A stretch of 64,000 bases of DNA from Helicobacter sp. 13S00401-1 (GTDB lineage: Bacteria > Campylobacterota > Campylobacteria > Campylobacterales > Helicobacteraceae): NCBI RefSeq assembly GCF_002272925.1, contig NZ_MLAR01000003.1:117040-181039 (forward strand), written 5' to 3'. A program made the position numbers and the translations under genes. Each line of letters starts with the position of its first letter. The first letter of the stretch is position 1. Shown here in pieces: positions 27,625 through 36,747 of the stretch. Under the pieces are notes generated by a model. It did no database searches. It was not told the origin of the DNA and saw only the letters and a list, made by a program, of their open reading frames with translations.

Positions 27625-29238
27625 TTAGTTTTTAATATGAGTTAGATCTATAAAAGCTTTTAGTGTAGCAAGGGAGTTTTTAGTTTTTAGATACTCTAGG
27701 GCTTGGATATAGCCTTCTTTTATACTTCTTGCTTTATCACATATATAAAGGCTAGCACCTACATTTAGCGCTACTAACTTAGTTCTAGCTAATGTTAGCT
27801 CATCATTTTTAGATTCTAAGATATCTTTTAAAATCCTAGCATTTAAAGTACTATCACCACCTTTTAAAGTCTCATAGCTTATATACTCTAAACCTAACTC
27901 AAGCTTAGGGTCAAAAATATAGGTGCTAACTTTGCCATCTTTTAACTCACTAACCTTAGTCTTTTCACTAATGCTGAATTCATCATAACCACTTTCCCCA
28001 CTTACAACAAGTGCTCTTTTTACACCAAGATTTTTAAGGGTTAAAGCTAGTATCTCACAAAGTGAAGCATCAGAAGTACCAAGTAGTATATGAGTTGGAT
28101 TAGCCGGGTTACAAAGTGGACCCAAAAGATTAAAGATAGTTCTAAAGCCTAGTGTATTACGCACAGCTTTTACATGGCGCAAGGCACTATGAAAGTTTGG
28201 GGCAAAAAGAAAGGTTAGGTTTAAGTCTTTAAAACATTTTTTACTAGTTTCTAAGTCCATATTTATATCAATACCTAGCTTACTTAAAACATCAGCACTT
28301 CCACTTTTGCTAGTTACTGCTACATTACCATGCTTTATAACAGGTACTCCCATACTAGCTAGGATGATACTAGATGTGCTAGAGACGTTAAAAGTCTTAT
28401 ATGTGCTTCCACCAGTTCCAACTATATCAAACACTATGTCAGTTTTTTTATCTGTCTCAAACTTTAAAGCCTTGCCTTTAAGAGAGAGTGCAAAGCTTGT
28501 AAGCTCACTAACACTAGGCTTTTTAATAGCATAGCTAGTAAGTATGCTAGAGACTTCAGCATCACTTAGCCTTCCTTCAGTTAAAGCCTCCATCACTTCA
28601 AAACTACTCTTAGAATCTAAGTCTTTAAGACTTACAAGTCTCTTTAAAATAGCTTTTACATCAAGACTATCTTGCTTGTAACTAAAAAAGTTCATGAGCA
28701 TCTTTTCACCTAGCTCTGTGCCTATAGATTCTGGGTGGAACTGAAGACCTAAGAGTGGATAGTCTTTATGAGAAACTGCCATAACTTCGCCATCTTCACT
28801 AGTAGCGACTATATCAAAACATCCCGGTATATCCTTAGCTTTAGCTACTAAAGAGTGATATCTTGCTACATTTACTCCTTGAGGCAAGGAGGCAAAAAGA
28901 CCTTTGTTACTATGAGTAAGGCTGCTTAACTTGCCATGCAAGATAGAATCTGCATTAACTATAGGAACTCCAAAGGCGTGCAAGATGCACTCATGGCCTA
29001 AGCAGATTCCAAGTATGGGATACTTTCCTTTTAACTCATTGATAACAGTTGTACAAAATGGTACTTCACTAGGAGAGTTAGGACCTGGGCCTAGCACTAT
29101 GTGGCTTGGAGAAAGAGCTTTTATCTCATCTAAACTTAGCTTATCACTTCTTCTTACTACTACTTCATAGCCAAGATTCTTTATAGCTTGATAGATATTG
29201 AAGGTAAAAGAGTCATAGTTATCAATGAGTAAGACCAT
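27625..29238 (-). CDS. trpGD: Fused anthranilate synthase glutaminase / anthranilate phosphoribosyltransferase
   Basis: About 537 residues. Residues 1-190 are a class I glutamine amidotransferase with DNYDSFTFN, the nucleophile region ILGICLGHECILHAFG and FHPES. Residues about 200-537 are TrpD with GTGGSTYKTFNVSSTSSI, then KHGNVAVTSKSGSADVLSKL. The fusion supplies ammonia to TrpE and then attaches PRPP to anthranilate. A GTG at 29241 precedes, but the ATG at 29238 forms a TGATG overlap with the upstream gene and is preferred. The oxyanion-region Gln is Glu here (LGHE rather than LGHQ). No trpE, trpB or trpA is nearby. Confidence 0.94.
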   Translation of the reverse strand: MVLLIDNYDSFTFNIYQAIKNLGYEVVVRRSDKLSLDEIKALSPSHIVLGPGPNSPSEVPFCTTVINELKGKYPILGICLGHECILHAFGVPIVNADSILHGKLSSLTHSNKGLFASLPQGVNVARYHSLVAKAKDIPGCFDIVATSEDGEVMAVSHKDYPLLGLQFHPESIGTELGEKMLMNFFSYKQDSLDVKAILKRLVSLKDLDSKSSFEVMEALTEGRLSDAEVSSILTSYAIKKPSVSELTSFALSLKGKALKFETDKKTDIVFDIVGTGGSTYKTFNVSSTSSIILASMGVPVIKHGNVAVTSKSGSADVLSKLGIDINMDLETSKKCFKDLNLTFLFAPNFHSALRHVKAVRNTLGFRTIFNLLGPLCNPANPTHILLGTSDASLCEILALTLKNLGVKRALVVSGESGYDEFSISEKTKVSELKDGKVSTYIFDPKLELGLEYISYETLKGGDSTLNARILKDILESKNDELTLARTKLVALNVGASLYICDKARSIKEGYIQALEYLKTKNSLATLKAFIDLTHIKN

Positions 29239-30695
29239 CACTTCTCGCTTAATATACTAAACTTAGAATCTTTTAGCTCTACATAAAGCTCTTTTCGTCC
29301 ATTACTAGTAAAGCTTAATTTGCCATTATGAAAGGCTTTATAGTTTTGGTTAAAAGTTATAAGAAATATATTTTTCCCTAAGTCGTTTGGATAAGGAGAG
29401 ATATCTATATTGCTTATATGTATATGTTTATCTTGCTTTTTAGCAAAGATCCTCTTTTTATACTCTGCAAAGGCGTGATACTTCATTCTGTCATAGCGTA
29501 TAAAATCTGGTGAGTAAAAGTTGATATAGTCTTTATAGTCACCTTTTTCCCAAACATCTTTCCACTTATAGAGGTTAGCAAGCAAAGTAGCTATATCTTC
29601 TTTTGAGGCTGGCTTAAATACATCTTCATAAGTTATAAGCTTAGAGTGTTTTAAATCTATACTTTTATCCATCTTGCTTAGCATGTTGTTATCTATAGCT
29701 ATGCAGCCTCTAGTTTTCTCATTTTTTCTATGGCCATCTAAAGGAAGTCCATGTATCCAGATTCCATATCCTGTTTTATTAAGAGCTTTATCAAAAGAGT
29801 TAGGATAGCTAGTAGTTAGGGCTAGTGGACCATAGTACTGATTAAGCCCAGTTAGTTTTTCTAAGATGTCATAAACTCCTATAGGTGTAGCTAAATCCCC
29901 TTCTTTAATCTTATTGCCCTTGCCTTTTCCAACTAGGGCATTTATAGTATCTAGCTGCACAAGACCCTTACCTTGAACTTTATATAAAGTTAGGTTAGGT
30001 ATAGATTTATTAGCAACAAAAAGATACTTAACACTCTCATAATAGCCAAAGTTTACATCATAGCCTTGTAGGTAGTTAAGCCAAAAATCTTTGCTAGTTA
30101 GATACCCATCTAGTATGCTTTGTACCTTATCTATACCATGTTCTTTGTAGGTTTTTAAAAGACTAGTCATGGCATCTGCTAGAGCCTGTTCTGATTTGTT
30201 TTGGCTTGATGCAGTATTAGCTTTTACATCTTTAGGTAAAGAAGTTTGACTAGTTGGAAGTGGGGTAGTCTCTATCTTAGCTTCTATATTAGTTTCTACT
30301 TTGGGCATACTAGTTTGCGAGACTTTATCTTTAGGTGTGCTTACACTCTTAAATGTATCCATAGTTTTTGATGCACTTGAAGCTCCCGTCTCATCTGTAA
30401 CGTTAGCAGTCTTATCTACAGTGCCTTTGGTCGTGTTAGTTGGACTTGGATTAGGTGGGGTAAACTGACTACTTAGATCTATTTTTGTATCCATAGCAGG
30501 CTTATTTGATGCATCTTTATCAAGATTAGCACTACCTACTTTTACAGTGTTTGTATTTACTCCACTTGTATTTGCACTTCCTTGCTCGCTTGTGCTTACT
30601 TGGGCATCCTTTGCACTAAGTGCATTCCCTATAGATAGACTAAGTAGCGAACTAAGACTTAGAGCTATACAACCAACTTTTAACAACTTTAACAC
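29238..30695 (-). CDS. Csd6/Pgp2-like YkuD-domain LD-carboxypeptidase with long N-terminal linker
   Basis: 485 residues. A signal-like N-terminus (MLKLLKVGCIALSLSSLLSL) is followed by about 150 residues of Ser/Thr/Asn/Lys-rich linker, then a helical part, then a YkuD domain with LATPIGVYDILEKL, GIWIHGLPLDGHRK and RGCIAIDN carrying the His and Cys (about residues 317-342). The C-terminal 100 residues resemble the NTF2-like domain of Csd6. H. pylori Csd6 and Campylobacter Pgp2 trim tetrapeptide side chains to tripeptides and set helical cell shape. The linker makes this protein much longer than Csd6 (about 330 residues). Confidence 0.87.
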   Translation of the reverse strand: MLKLLKVGCIALSLSSLLSLSIGNALSAKDAQVSTSEQGSANTSGVNTNTVKVGSANLDKDASNKPAMDTKIDLSSQFTPPNPSPTNTTKGTVDKTANVTDETGASSASKTMDTFKSVSTPKDKVSQTSMPKVETNIEAKIETTPLPTSQTSLPKDVKANTASSQNKSEQALADAMTSLLKTYKEHGIDKVQSILDGYLTSKDFWLNYLQGYDVNFGYYESVKYLFVANKSIPNLTLYKVQGKGLVQLDTINALVGKGKGNKIKEGDLATPIGVYDILEKLTGLNQYYGPLALTTSYPNSFDKALNKTGYGIWIHGLPLDGHRKNEKTRGCIAIDNNMLSKMDKSIDLKHSKLITYEDVFKPASKEDIATLLANLYKWKDVWEKGDYKDYINFYSPDFIRYDRMKYHAFAEYKKRIFAKKQDKHIHISNIDISPYPNDLGKNIFLITFNQNYKAFHNGKLSFTSNGRKELYVELKDSKFSILSEK

Positions 30696-30726
30696 TATTA
30701 TCTCCTTAAATCAAAACTATATTAAA

Positions 30727-31665
30727 CTACAAATCAAAGCTATAGCCAAAACTTTTGAGATTTTTTTCATTCTTATCCCAACCTTTTTCTACTACAACGT
30801 CTAATTTTAAATAGACTTTTTTGCCAGCTATTAACTCACATTTTTTTCTAGCAGCTATAGATATATCTTTTATAGCACTAGCACCCTTCCCAACGACCAT
30901 TTGCTTTTGTGTTTCTTTGTTTACAACTATTTGGGCAAATATGGATTCTAAGGAATCTTTTTCTACAACCTTTAGCACCCTAACATCGCTTTCATAAGGT
31001 ATCTCTTCACTCATCCTATCAAATACGCACTCTCTAATGGCTTCTTTATATAAGTCTTTCATAGTGGCATCGCTTAAATCTTCTGGGTCATAAAGGAAGG
31101 GCCCTTCAGGGAGATTTAAGCTTAAGATATCAAGTAAAGATTCTATGTTTTTGCTAGCCTTGTTTGGTTTAGAGGCAGAAAGGGGAATTATAGCTAGAGT
31201 GTTTGAACTAAGGTTGCTATATCTTTGCAAGTCATTAAGCAAGTCTTTTTGATCTAAAAAATCCATCTTGTTTAAAACTAGTATATGAGGTTTATCGCAA
31301 AGTTTTAAAAAGTCTTTATAGTGTTTTACTTCATCATCTTTTTTACTGGCCACGCTTATGAATATGCAAATATCACTGCTTGATATAGCCTTTAAAGCCT
31401 CTTGCATCATGTATTCATTTAGTAGTCTTTCTTTGTGGTGAAGTCCTGGAGTATCTACAAAGATGATTTGAGAATCTATTTTTACGTTATCTTTAATAAC
31501 ACTATGTTGCAAAAACATATTCAAACGCTTCCTTGTAGCATTAGCCTTTTTTGAAACTAGAGCTAAAGGCGTATTAGCTAGTGCGTTTAAAAGGGTGGAC
31601 TTACCAGCATTAGGCCTGCCTATAAGTCCTACATATCCACAAGTAGTAATAGTCTTCATAACCAC
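30727..31665 (-). CDS. era: GTPase Era
   Basis: 312 residues. G1 GRPNAGKST, G3 VDTPGLHHKERL, G4 LNKMDFLD and a C-terminal KH domain (VVNKETQKQMVVGKGASAIK) identify Era, a 16S rRNA 3'-end-binding GTPase for 30S maturation. It follows ccoG by 24 bases and precedes the csd6-like gene by about 31, so one operon is likely. The start has two Met codons (MVMK); either may be used. Confidence 0.96.
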   Translation of the reverse strand: MVMKTITTCGYVGLIGRPNAGKSTLLNALANTPLALVSKKANATRKRLNMFLQHSVIKDNVKIDSQIIFVDTPGLHHKERLLNEYMMQEALKAISSSDICIFISVASKKDDEVKHYKDFLKLCDKPHILVLNKMDFLDQKDLLNDLQRYSNLSSNTLAIIPLSASKPNKASKNIESLLDILSLNLPEGPFLYDPEDLSDATMKDLYKEAIRECVFDRMSEEIPYESDVRVLKVVEKDSLESIFAQIVVNKETQKQMVVGKGASAIKDISIAARKKCELIAGKKVYLKLDVVVEKGWDKNEKNLKSFGYSFDL

Positions 31666-31689
31666 CTTAATCTTTGAGATAACTTCACT

Positions 31690-33141
31690 TTAGTAGTCTT
31701 CTTTTTTTAGTTTTTTGACAGTTCTATTTAACCTATCAGTTGTTGGATACATAAAGATGCTATCTTTTATGATAGATATCTTTGGATCATCAACCGCATA
31801 GCTTTCTACTTTTATAGGAAGCTTAGTGTCAGCATCTTGTTCTTGTGAAAGATTTTTATTAGTCCTTAGTACTAAAACTATGATTCTAGAATCTTGGGCT
31901 GCTACTTCAAAACTATCATCTTTTGGGCTTATAACATAGATATCTTTACCTAAATCTCCAACTACTCTAATCTTAAAGTTATGTGGTTTAGAATCTGTAT
32001 TTTCTATAAGTACCTTATAAGCATTATCAACTGCACCGCTTCTTCTTATCTCATAAGTTTCTTGGGTTCTATTAATGTTTAATAAAGTATCTTTCTTGTT
32101 AAAGGCTAAGACTATAGCAATTATTACAATTAAGATTAAAACTACTATGTAGCCTATAGTTTTTGGACGGAAGAATCTAATCTTATTGCTTTTAGCTATG
32201 GCATTAGGCGAGCTCCAAGTTACAAGACTTTTTTTACCCATACGTCCCATAACATTGGTACAAGCATCAACGCATTCAAGACAGTTTACGCACTCTAACT
32301 GCATACCCTTTCTTATATCTATATGAGCTGGACAAACCTGCACACAACGCAAACAGTCTATGCAATCATGATCATTCCCACCTTGGAAGTTATTAGGCTT
32401 GCCATCAGGCATATAAACTGCCCCACCTCTATTTTCATTGTAGATTGCCATAATGGTGTCATTATCATAAAGCACGCTTTGAACCCTGGCGTAAGGACAT
32501 ATATATACGCAAAAATTTTCAGCTATAAAGCAGCCATCTACAAATAAAAACAAGCCTATAACTATCCAAAAGCCTAAAAAGACAAAGTGATCAGTTATGT
32601 TTAAAATAGAATGCCAAAAATCAATTGGCGCTACAAAGTAAAAAAGAAAGTCAGCACTAGCAATGGCTGAGATTATAAAAAATATAACTAGACCTAAAAA
32701 GTAGCGAAACTTCTTGCTTGCTGTGTTTAATACTAAAGGTTGTTGTTTGTTTGAGATCTTTTTTCTAAGACGTAAAATCTTAGTCTGGATTAAATCCCTA
32801 TAAATCACTCTAAAAATAGTCTGTGGACAACCCCACCCACACCATACACGTCCTCCCATAGTGGTCATAAGAAATATACCAACAAAAAGCAATATGGTTA
32901 AAAACGGAAGGACATAAAGCTCTTGGAAGTTAAAGTTTACAAAAAAGAGATGCAACTCACCTCTGGTAAAAGAAAGTAGGAATATATGAATTCCATTTAT
33001 GGTTATAAAAGGTGCGACTAGTAACACTATGGTTAAAATCACATACCATACATAACGTTTTTTTCTAAAAAGTTGCAATCCTTTAGGGATAAATTTTTCC
33101 GTCTTGGGTTTTTTTATAGCTGTAGTCTGAGCAGTTTCCAT
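31690..33141 (-). CDS. ccoG: Cytochrome c oxidase accessory protein CcoG
   Basis: 483 residues. There are about five membrane segments in residues 30-210 and one near 325-345. The TMGGRVWCGWGCPQTIFRVI motif lies near residue 90, and two 4Fe-4S motifs CIDCLRCVQVCP and CVNCLECVDACTNVMG near residues 258-295. The C-terminal immunoglobulin-like domain follows. CcoG is a copper-handling ferredoxin-like membrane protein needed for cbb3 oxidase assembly. It heads the ccoG-era-csd6-trpGD-moaC run. Confidence 0.95.
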   Translation of the reverse strand: METAQTTAIKKPKTEKFIPKGLQLFRKKRYVWYVILTIVLLVAPFITINGIHIFLLSFTRGELHLFFVNFNFQELYVLPFLTILLFVGIFLMTTMGGRVWCGWGCPQTIFRVIYRDLIQTKILRLRKKISNKQQPLVLNTASKKFRYFLGLVIFFIISAIASADFLFYFVAPIDFWHSILNITDHFVFLGFWIVIGLFLFVDGCFIAENFCVYICPYARVQSVLYDNDTIMAIYNENRGGAVYMPDGKPNNFQGGNDHDCIDCLRCVQVCPAHIDIRKGMQLECVNCLECVDACTNVMGRMGKKSLVTWSSPNAIAKSNKIRFFRPKTIGYIVVLILIVIIAIVLAFNKKDTLLNINRTQETYEIRRSGAVDNAYKVLIENTDSKPHNFKIRVVGDLGKDIYVISPKDDSFEVAAQDSRIIVLVLRTNKNLSQEQDADTKLPIKVESYAVDDPKISIIKDSIFMYPTTDRLNRTVKKLKKEDY

Positions 33142-33573
33142 TTAGCTCTCCCTTATCTTCTTAAAATGCATTAGCGTTAAAAGCGACTTGGACTTAATTA
33201 TATTTTACCAAGACGACAAAAAACTAAACTATGATTAAGTTTTTCTTAGTAAAACAAGTTTTTATGAAAGTCCCCGCCTAGCTTTATATCTCCATGAAGC
33301 CTTAAACTTTTTATAAGATCTTACAAGCTAGCTTGCATGATAAAAAAACTCAGCTAGTTAAAACAACCTTTACATAAATGCACTTTCTTGGCAAATCTTA
33401 GCATAATTAGCGCCATCTAAACATAACAATCGTTATTTTTAACTACTCTTATATCTATAAAGGCTTAATATTGAGAATCTTATCTTTAGTAGTTTATATA
33501 AAGATGATATTTAAAGGGTGATTGAAATATTTTTGTGTGTAAAAACTTAGATGAAAAACTAAAAAAAGATTAG
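33142..33573. other. Long intergenic region upstream of ccoG
   Basis: About 430 AT-rich bases without a convincing ORF or RNA gene. It must hold the ccoG promoter (minus strand). I can name no confident operator. The left-most part is rich in short A/T runs, and no tRNA cloverleaf was found on either strand. Confidence 0.5.
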
Positions 33574-33612
33574 AGCCTTCTAGTTCCATAAGAAACTAAA
33601 GGGCTTTTTATA
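33574..33612. terminator. Terminator of the alpha operon
   Basis: A 12-base imperfect stem (33574-33585 with 33594-33605) has one mismatch and one GU pair around an eight-base loop. It lies just past the rplQ stop. On the minus strand a T7 run follows within about six bases; on the plus strand TTTTT follows directly, so it is probably bidirectional. Confidence 0.65.
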
Positions 33613-33615
33613 AAA

Positions 33616-33966
33616 TTATATTAACTCTATAACTGCTAAGGTACTAGCATCGCCTTTTCTAATGCGACTTCTTTGTATCCTTGTATAACCACCATTTCTA
33701 TCTTTATAGTTTGGCGCTACCTCAGTTATAAGCTTTTTGGTTGCTTCTTTATTTTGAAGCTCGCTAAAAACTGCTCTATGGGTGTTAAAGTCTGCATTTT
33801 TAGCTGGAGTGATAAGTTTTTCTATATAGCTTTGAAGTTCTTTTGCTTTAAAAATACCAGTTTCAATCTTTCCATGCTTTATAAGAGCTATAGCAAGATT
33901 TTTAAGCAGTGCTTTTCTATGAGAAGATGTTCTTCCTAGCTTTCTATAACCGTGTCTATGTCTCAT
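33616..33966 (-). CDS. rplQ: 50S ribosomal protein L17
   Basis: 116 residues, [20 protein letters not shown] then [20 protein letters not shown], and the C-terminal [18 protein letters not shown] of L17. It binds 23S rRNA near the exit tunnel. It is the last gene of the alpha operon, ten bases after rpoA, with a hairpin terminator beyond its stop. Confidence 0.97.
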   Translation of the reverse strand: MRHRHGYRKLGRTSSHRKALLKNLAIALIKHGKIETGIFKAKELQSYIEKLITPAKNADFNTHRAVFSELQNKEATKKLITEVAPNYKDRNGGYTRIQRSRIRKGDASTLAVIELI

Positions 33967-33976
33967 TGTCTTTTCC

Positions 33977-34975
33977 TTACTTTTGCTTACTTAATCGTTT
34001 ATTTAATGTGTTAACTAATGTCGCAGGTAGCTCTGTTCCCACAGCAAAACCTATATCTGCAAGCTTTTGTGCTATCTCATCATAAGATTTTTTACCTAGG
34101 TTCTTAATAGATTTAAGCTCTGCTTCATCCATCAAAACTAGTTCGCCAACGTATTTGATGCCTTTGTTTTGCAAGCAGTTACTTGGTCTATGCTCAAGAT
34201 TTAGTATCTCTATAGGAGACATTAAAACATTTAGCTCTGGACTATTTTCTATACCTGCAGAGTTATTAACTGGCTCTGAACTTAAGTCTGCACCAAAAAC
34301 TTTCATCTGTGAGTGCATAGTAGAGATAGCTTCTTTAAAAGCATCCACTGGACTTATCTGGCCATTAGTTTCTATGTCAAAAACTATCCTCTCAAAGTTA
34401 GGATCAGATTCTACAAGTACGTTTTCTATCTCGTAATTTGCCAGCCTAACAGGTGTAAAGAAGGCATCAAGTGGTATAAAACCGCTAGGAGTGCTTTCTC
34501 TTATGTTCTCACTAGGCACATAACCTATACCTTTTTGGATTACAAGGCTAAACTTGAAAGTGGTATCTTTGTTGATGGTAGCAAGATGAAGATCTTTGTT
34601 AATAATCTCAACTAAATCATTATCAAGATGCTTTCCAACCAAAGTTAGTGCTCCATCAAACTCATAGTCTACTTCGATTCTATCTACTTGCTCACCTTTT
34701 ATCTTAAACTTTAAGTTTTTAATATTTACTATAAAAGGTGCTACGTCCTCAACTATACCACGCACAGAATCAAACTCATGCGCAACACCTTCTATCTTGA
34801 TAGCAGTAGTTGTATAACCAGCACAGCAAGATAAAAGTAGTCTTTTTATAGGATGTGCAAAAGTTATGGCATAACCTTGCTCAAAAGGAAAAACATTAAT
34901 GCGAACTCTATTATCAGCTACATTTTGCACTTGAAGTTCTGTAGGTTGATATGGGCTTGTTTTGATACTATTCAT
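33977..34975 (-). CDS. rpoA: RNA polymerase alpha subunit
   Basis: 332 residues. The N-terminal dimerisation domain includes [20 protein letters not shown] then [18 protein letters not shown]. After a linker the C-terminal domain [20 protein letters not shown] then [20 protein letters not shown] has the helix-hairpin-helix that contacts UP elements and activators. Two adjacent cysteines occur where most alphas have LLSSMPG. It lies between rpsD and rplQ in the standard order. Confidence 0.97.
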   Translation of the reverse strand: MNSIKTSPYQPTELQVQNVADNRVRINVFPFEQGYAITFAHPIKRLLLSCCAGYTTTAIKIEGVAHEFDSVRGIVEDVAPFIVNIKNLKFKIKGEQVDRIEVDYEFDGALTLVGKHLDNDLVEIINKDLHLATINKDTTFKFSLVIQKGIGYVPSENIRESTPSGFIPLDAFFTPVRLANYEIENVLVESDPNFERIVFDIETNGQISPVDAFKEAISTMHSQMKVFGADLSSEPVNNSAGIENSPELNVLMSPIEILNLEHRPSNCLQNKGIKYVGELVLMDEAELKSIKNLGKKSYDEIAQKLADIGFAVGTELPATLVNTLNKRLSKQK

Positions 34976-34986
34976 GTTACTTCCTA

Positions 34987-35613
34987 TTATTTAGAATACA
35001 ACTCAACAATTAGTCTTTCTTCTATTGGTATTTCAACTTCAGTTCTTTCTGGGTATCTAGTTAAGATTCCAAACTTTTTATCTTTATCTATGTCAACCCA
35101 AGGGGCAATCCCTACTTGCTCAGTTAGGCCTATAGCTTTTAAGATTTGAGGATTGTTTTTACTTTTTTCTCTTACTTCAACTTTTTGACCTTGTTTTACT
35201 ACATAAGAAGGGATATCTAATCTTTTGCCATCTACTAAGATATGTCCATGAGTTACTAACTGTCTTGCAAATCTTCTAGTGGTAGCAAAACCCATTCTAT
35301 AAACTACATTATCAAGTCTAGTTTCTATAAGGCGAATTAGATTTTCTCCAGTGTTGCCTTCTTGTCTACTAGCTTCAAAGAAAGTCGAACGGAACTGTTT
35401 TTCGCTTATGCCATACATAAACTTAGCTTTTTGTTTTTCTCTAAGCTGTAAGCCATAATCTGAAATCTTACCTCTTCTTTGCCCATGTTGTCCTGGGCCA
35501 TAACTTCTTTTATCTAAAGAGCTTTTACCGGCGATTCTTCTTTCGCCCTTCATATTTAAAGAAACGCCAAATCGCCTTTCGATCTTTTCAACTGGTCCTG
35601 TATATCTAGCCAT
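34987..35613 (-). CDS. rpsD: 30S ribosomal protein S4
   Basis: 208 residues. It has [40 protein letters not shown] and the S4 RNA-binding domain with [20 protein letters not shown] then [14 protein letters not shown]4 starts 30S assembly and in E. coli represses this operon. The N-terminus lacks the zinc cysteines of some S4 proteins. It is nine bases after rpsK. Confidence 0.97.
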   Translation of the reverse strand: MARYTGPVEKIERRFGVSLNMKGERRIAGKSSLDKRSYGPGQHGQRRGKISDYGLQLREKQKAKFMYGISEKQFRSTFFEASRQEGNTGENLIRLIETRLDNVVYRMGFATTRRFARQLVTHGHILVDGKRLDIPSYVVKQGQKVEVREKSKNNPQILKAIGLTEQVGIAPWVDIDKDKKFGILTRYPERTEVEIPIEERLIVELYSK

Positions 35614-35622
35614 CTACTCTCC

Positions 35623-36018
35623 TTATACTCTTCTTCTTTTAGGTGGTCTACAACCATTATGCGGTAAAGGTGTGACATCTTTTATCCAAAGTACTTTTAT
35701 ACCTTCAGTAGCACCAACGCTTTTTATAGCAGTTTCTCTACCACTTCCAGGACCTTGTACTTTTATACCAACTTCTTTGATGCCATGCTCTTTTGCCTTA
35801 CCAAGTGCACTTTCTACTGCTTGCTGAGCAGCATAAGGAGTGCTTTTTTTAGATCCTTTAAAACCAAGGCCTCCAGCAGTTGCCCAGCAGATAACATTGC
35901 CCACTTCATCAGTAACTGTTATGTTTGTATTATTAAAAGAAGCAGCTATGCAGACTATGCCTCTAGCTATATTTTTCTTGACCACTCTTTTTTTAAGTGT
36001 TGTATTTTTCTTTGCCAT
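35623..36018 (-). CDS. rpsK: 30S ribosomal protein S11
   Basis: 131 residues with the S11 pattern [40 protein letters not shown] and the basic end [11 protein letters not shown]. It helps form the mRNA exit platform with S7. It is ten bases after rpsM. A lysine-rich N-terminus ([15 protein letters not shown]) is normal for the family. Confidence 0.97.
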   Translation of the reverse strand: MAKKNTTLKKRVVKKNIARGIVCIAASFNNTNITVTDEVGNVICWATAGGLGFKGSKKSTPYAAQQAVESALGKAKEHGIKEVGIKVQGPGSGRETAIKSVGATEGIKVLWIKDVTPLPHNGCRPPKRRRV

Positions 36019-36028
36019 TAACTACTCC

Positions 36029-36391
36029 TTACTTACTACCAACAGTTTTTTTCTTACCCTTGCGAGTACGTGCGTTGTTTTTAGTTGTCTGACCACGTAC
36101 TGGAAGACCTTTCCTGTGGCGAAGCCCTCTATAGCTTCCTAAGTCCATTAAGGCTTTTATATCCATCGTTACTTTTTTTCTTAAATCACCCTCGACCATG
36201 TAGTCAGATTGTATTTTCTTAGCAATCTTTGAGACTTCATCTTCGCTGAGATCAAAAACTCGCTTATCAAAAGATATATCTACGCTTTTCAAGATATCTC
36301 TTGAGGTCTTAAGACCTATACCGTAAATATAAGTTAGAGCGTATTCAACTCTTTTCTTTTTTGGCAAATCTACACCAGCAATCCTAGCCAT
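36029..36391 (-). CDS. rpsM: 30S ribosomal protein S13
   Basis: 120 residues. [20 protein letters not shown], then the C-terminal [20 protein letters not shown] and [16 protein letters not shown] are diagnostic of S13, which contacts the P-site tRNA and the 50S subunit. It starts three bases after rpmJ ends. Confidence 0.97.
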   Translation of the reverse strand: MARIAGVDLPKKKRVEYALTYIYGIGLKTSRDILKSVDISFDKRVFDLSEDEVSKIAKKIQSDYMVEGDLRKKVTMDIKALMDLGSYRGLRHRKGLPVRGQTTKNNARTRKGKKKTVGSK

Positions 36392-36394
36392 ATT

Positions 36395-36508
36395 TTATCC
36401 TTGTCTTTGTTTATGTTTAGGGTTAGAGCATATAACTCTCACAACACCTTTACGTTTGATAACTTTGCACTTATCACACATTTTTTTGACCGAAGGTCGA
36501 ACTTTCAT
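36395..36508 (-). CDS. rpmJ: 50S ribosomal protein L36
   Basis: 37 residues, beginning [20 protein letters not shown] and ending [17 protein letters not shown]. The zinc set C-x2-C...C...H (C11, C14, C27, H32) is intact, so this is the zinc-binding form. It opens the alpha operon. AAGGAG is present just upstream. infA, often next to it in related genomes, is absent from the preceding 240 bases. Confidence 0.95.
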   Translation of the reverse strand: MKVRPSVKKMCDKCKVIKRKGVVRVICSNPKHKQRQG

Positions 36509-36531
36509 AATTTCTCCTTGACTGCCCTAAG

Positions 36532-36602
36532 CACTAAATGATGTTTAAATTAAAGGGAGTTTTTAGTGATCAATACATAAGTATTAAGCTTTGCATTCTA
36601 TC
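36532..36602 (-). promoter_or_regulatory. Alpha-operon -10 and leader hairpin
   Basis: On the minus strand TAGAAT (36600-36595), within GATAGAATGC, is a likely -10 element, giving a leader of about 80 bases. Within it CACTAAA (36568-36562) can pair with TTTAGTG (36538-36532) to close a 37-base stem-loop before the rpmJ ribosome-binding site. Autoregulation by S4 is a possibility taken from E. coli, not shown here. Confidence 0.4.
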
Positions 36603-36747
36603 ATTTTTTTATAAAAAAAAGCTTAACTACACCTGCCTCCTCCATCACAACTAACGAAGTTAGCAAGATTAAAGGCTAAAGCGCTAGGCTTTAAGATTTA
36701 AAAAAGCTACAAAAGAAGTAAGGCTTTAAAGAAACATCAAAACTCTC

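Noticed and set aside
33142..33573. Search for a tRNA or small RNA in the large ccoG upstream gap
   Set aside because: No cloverleaf, GGTTCGAATCC-like arm or terminator-bounded unit was found apart from the alpha-operon terminator.
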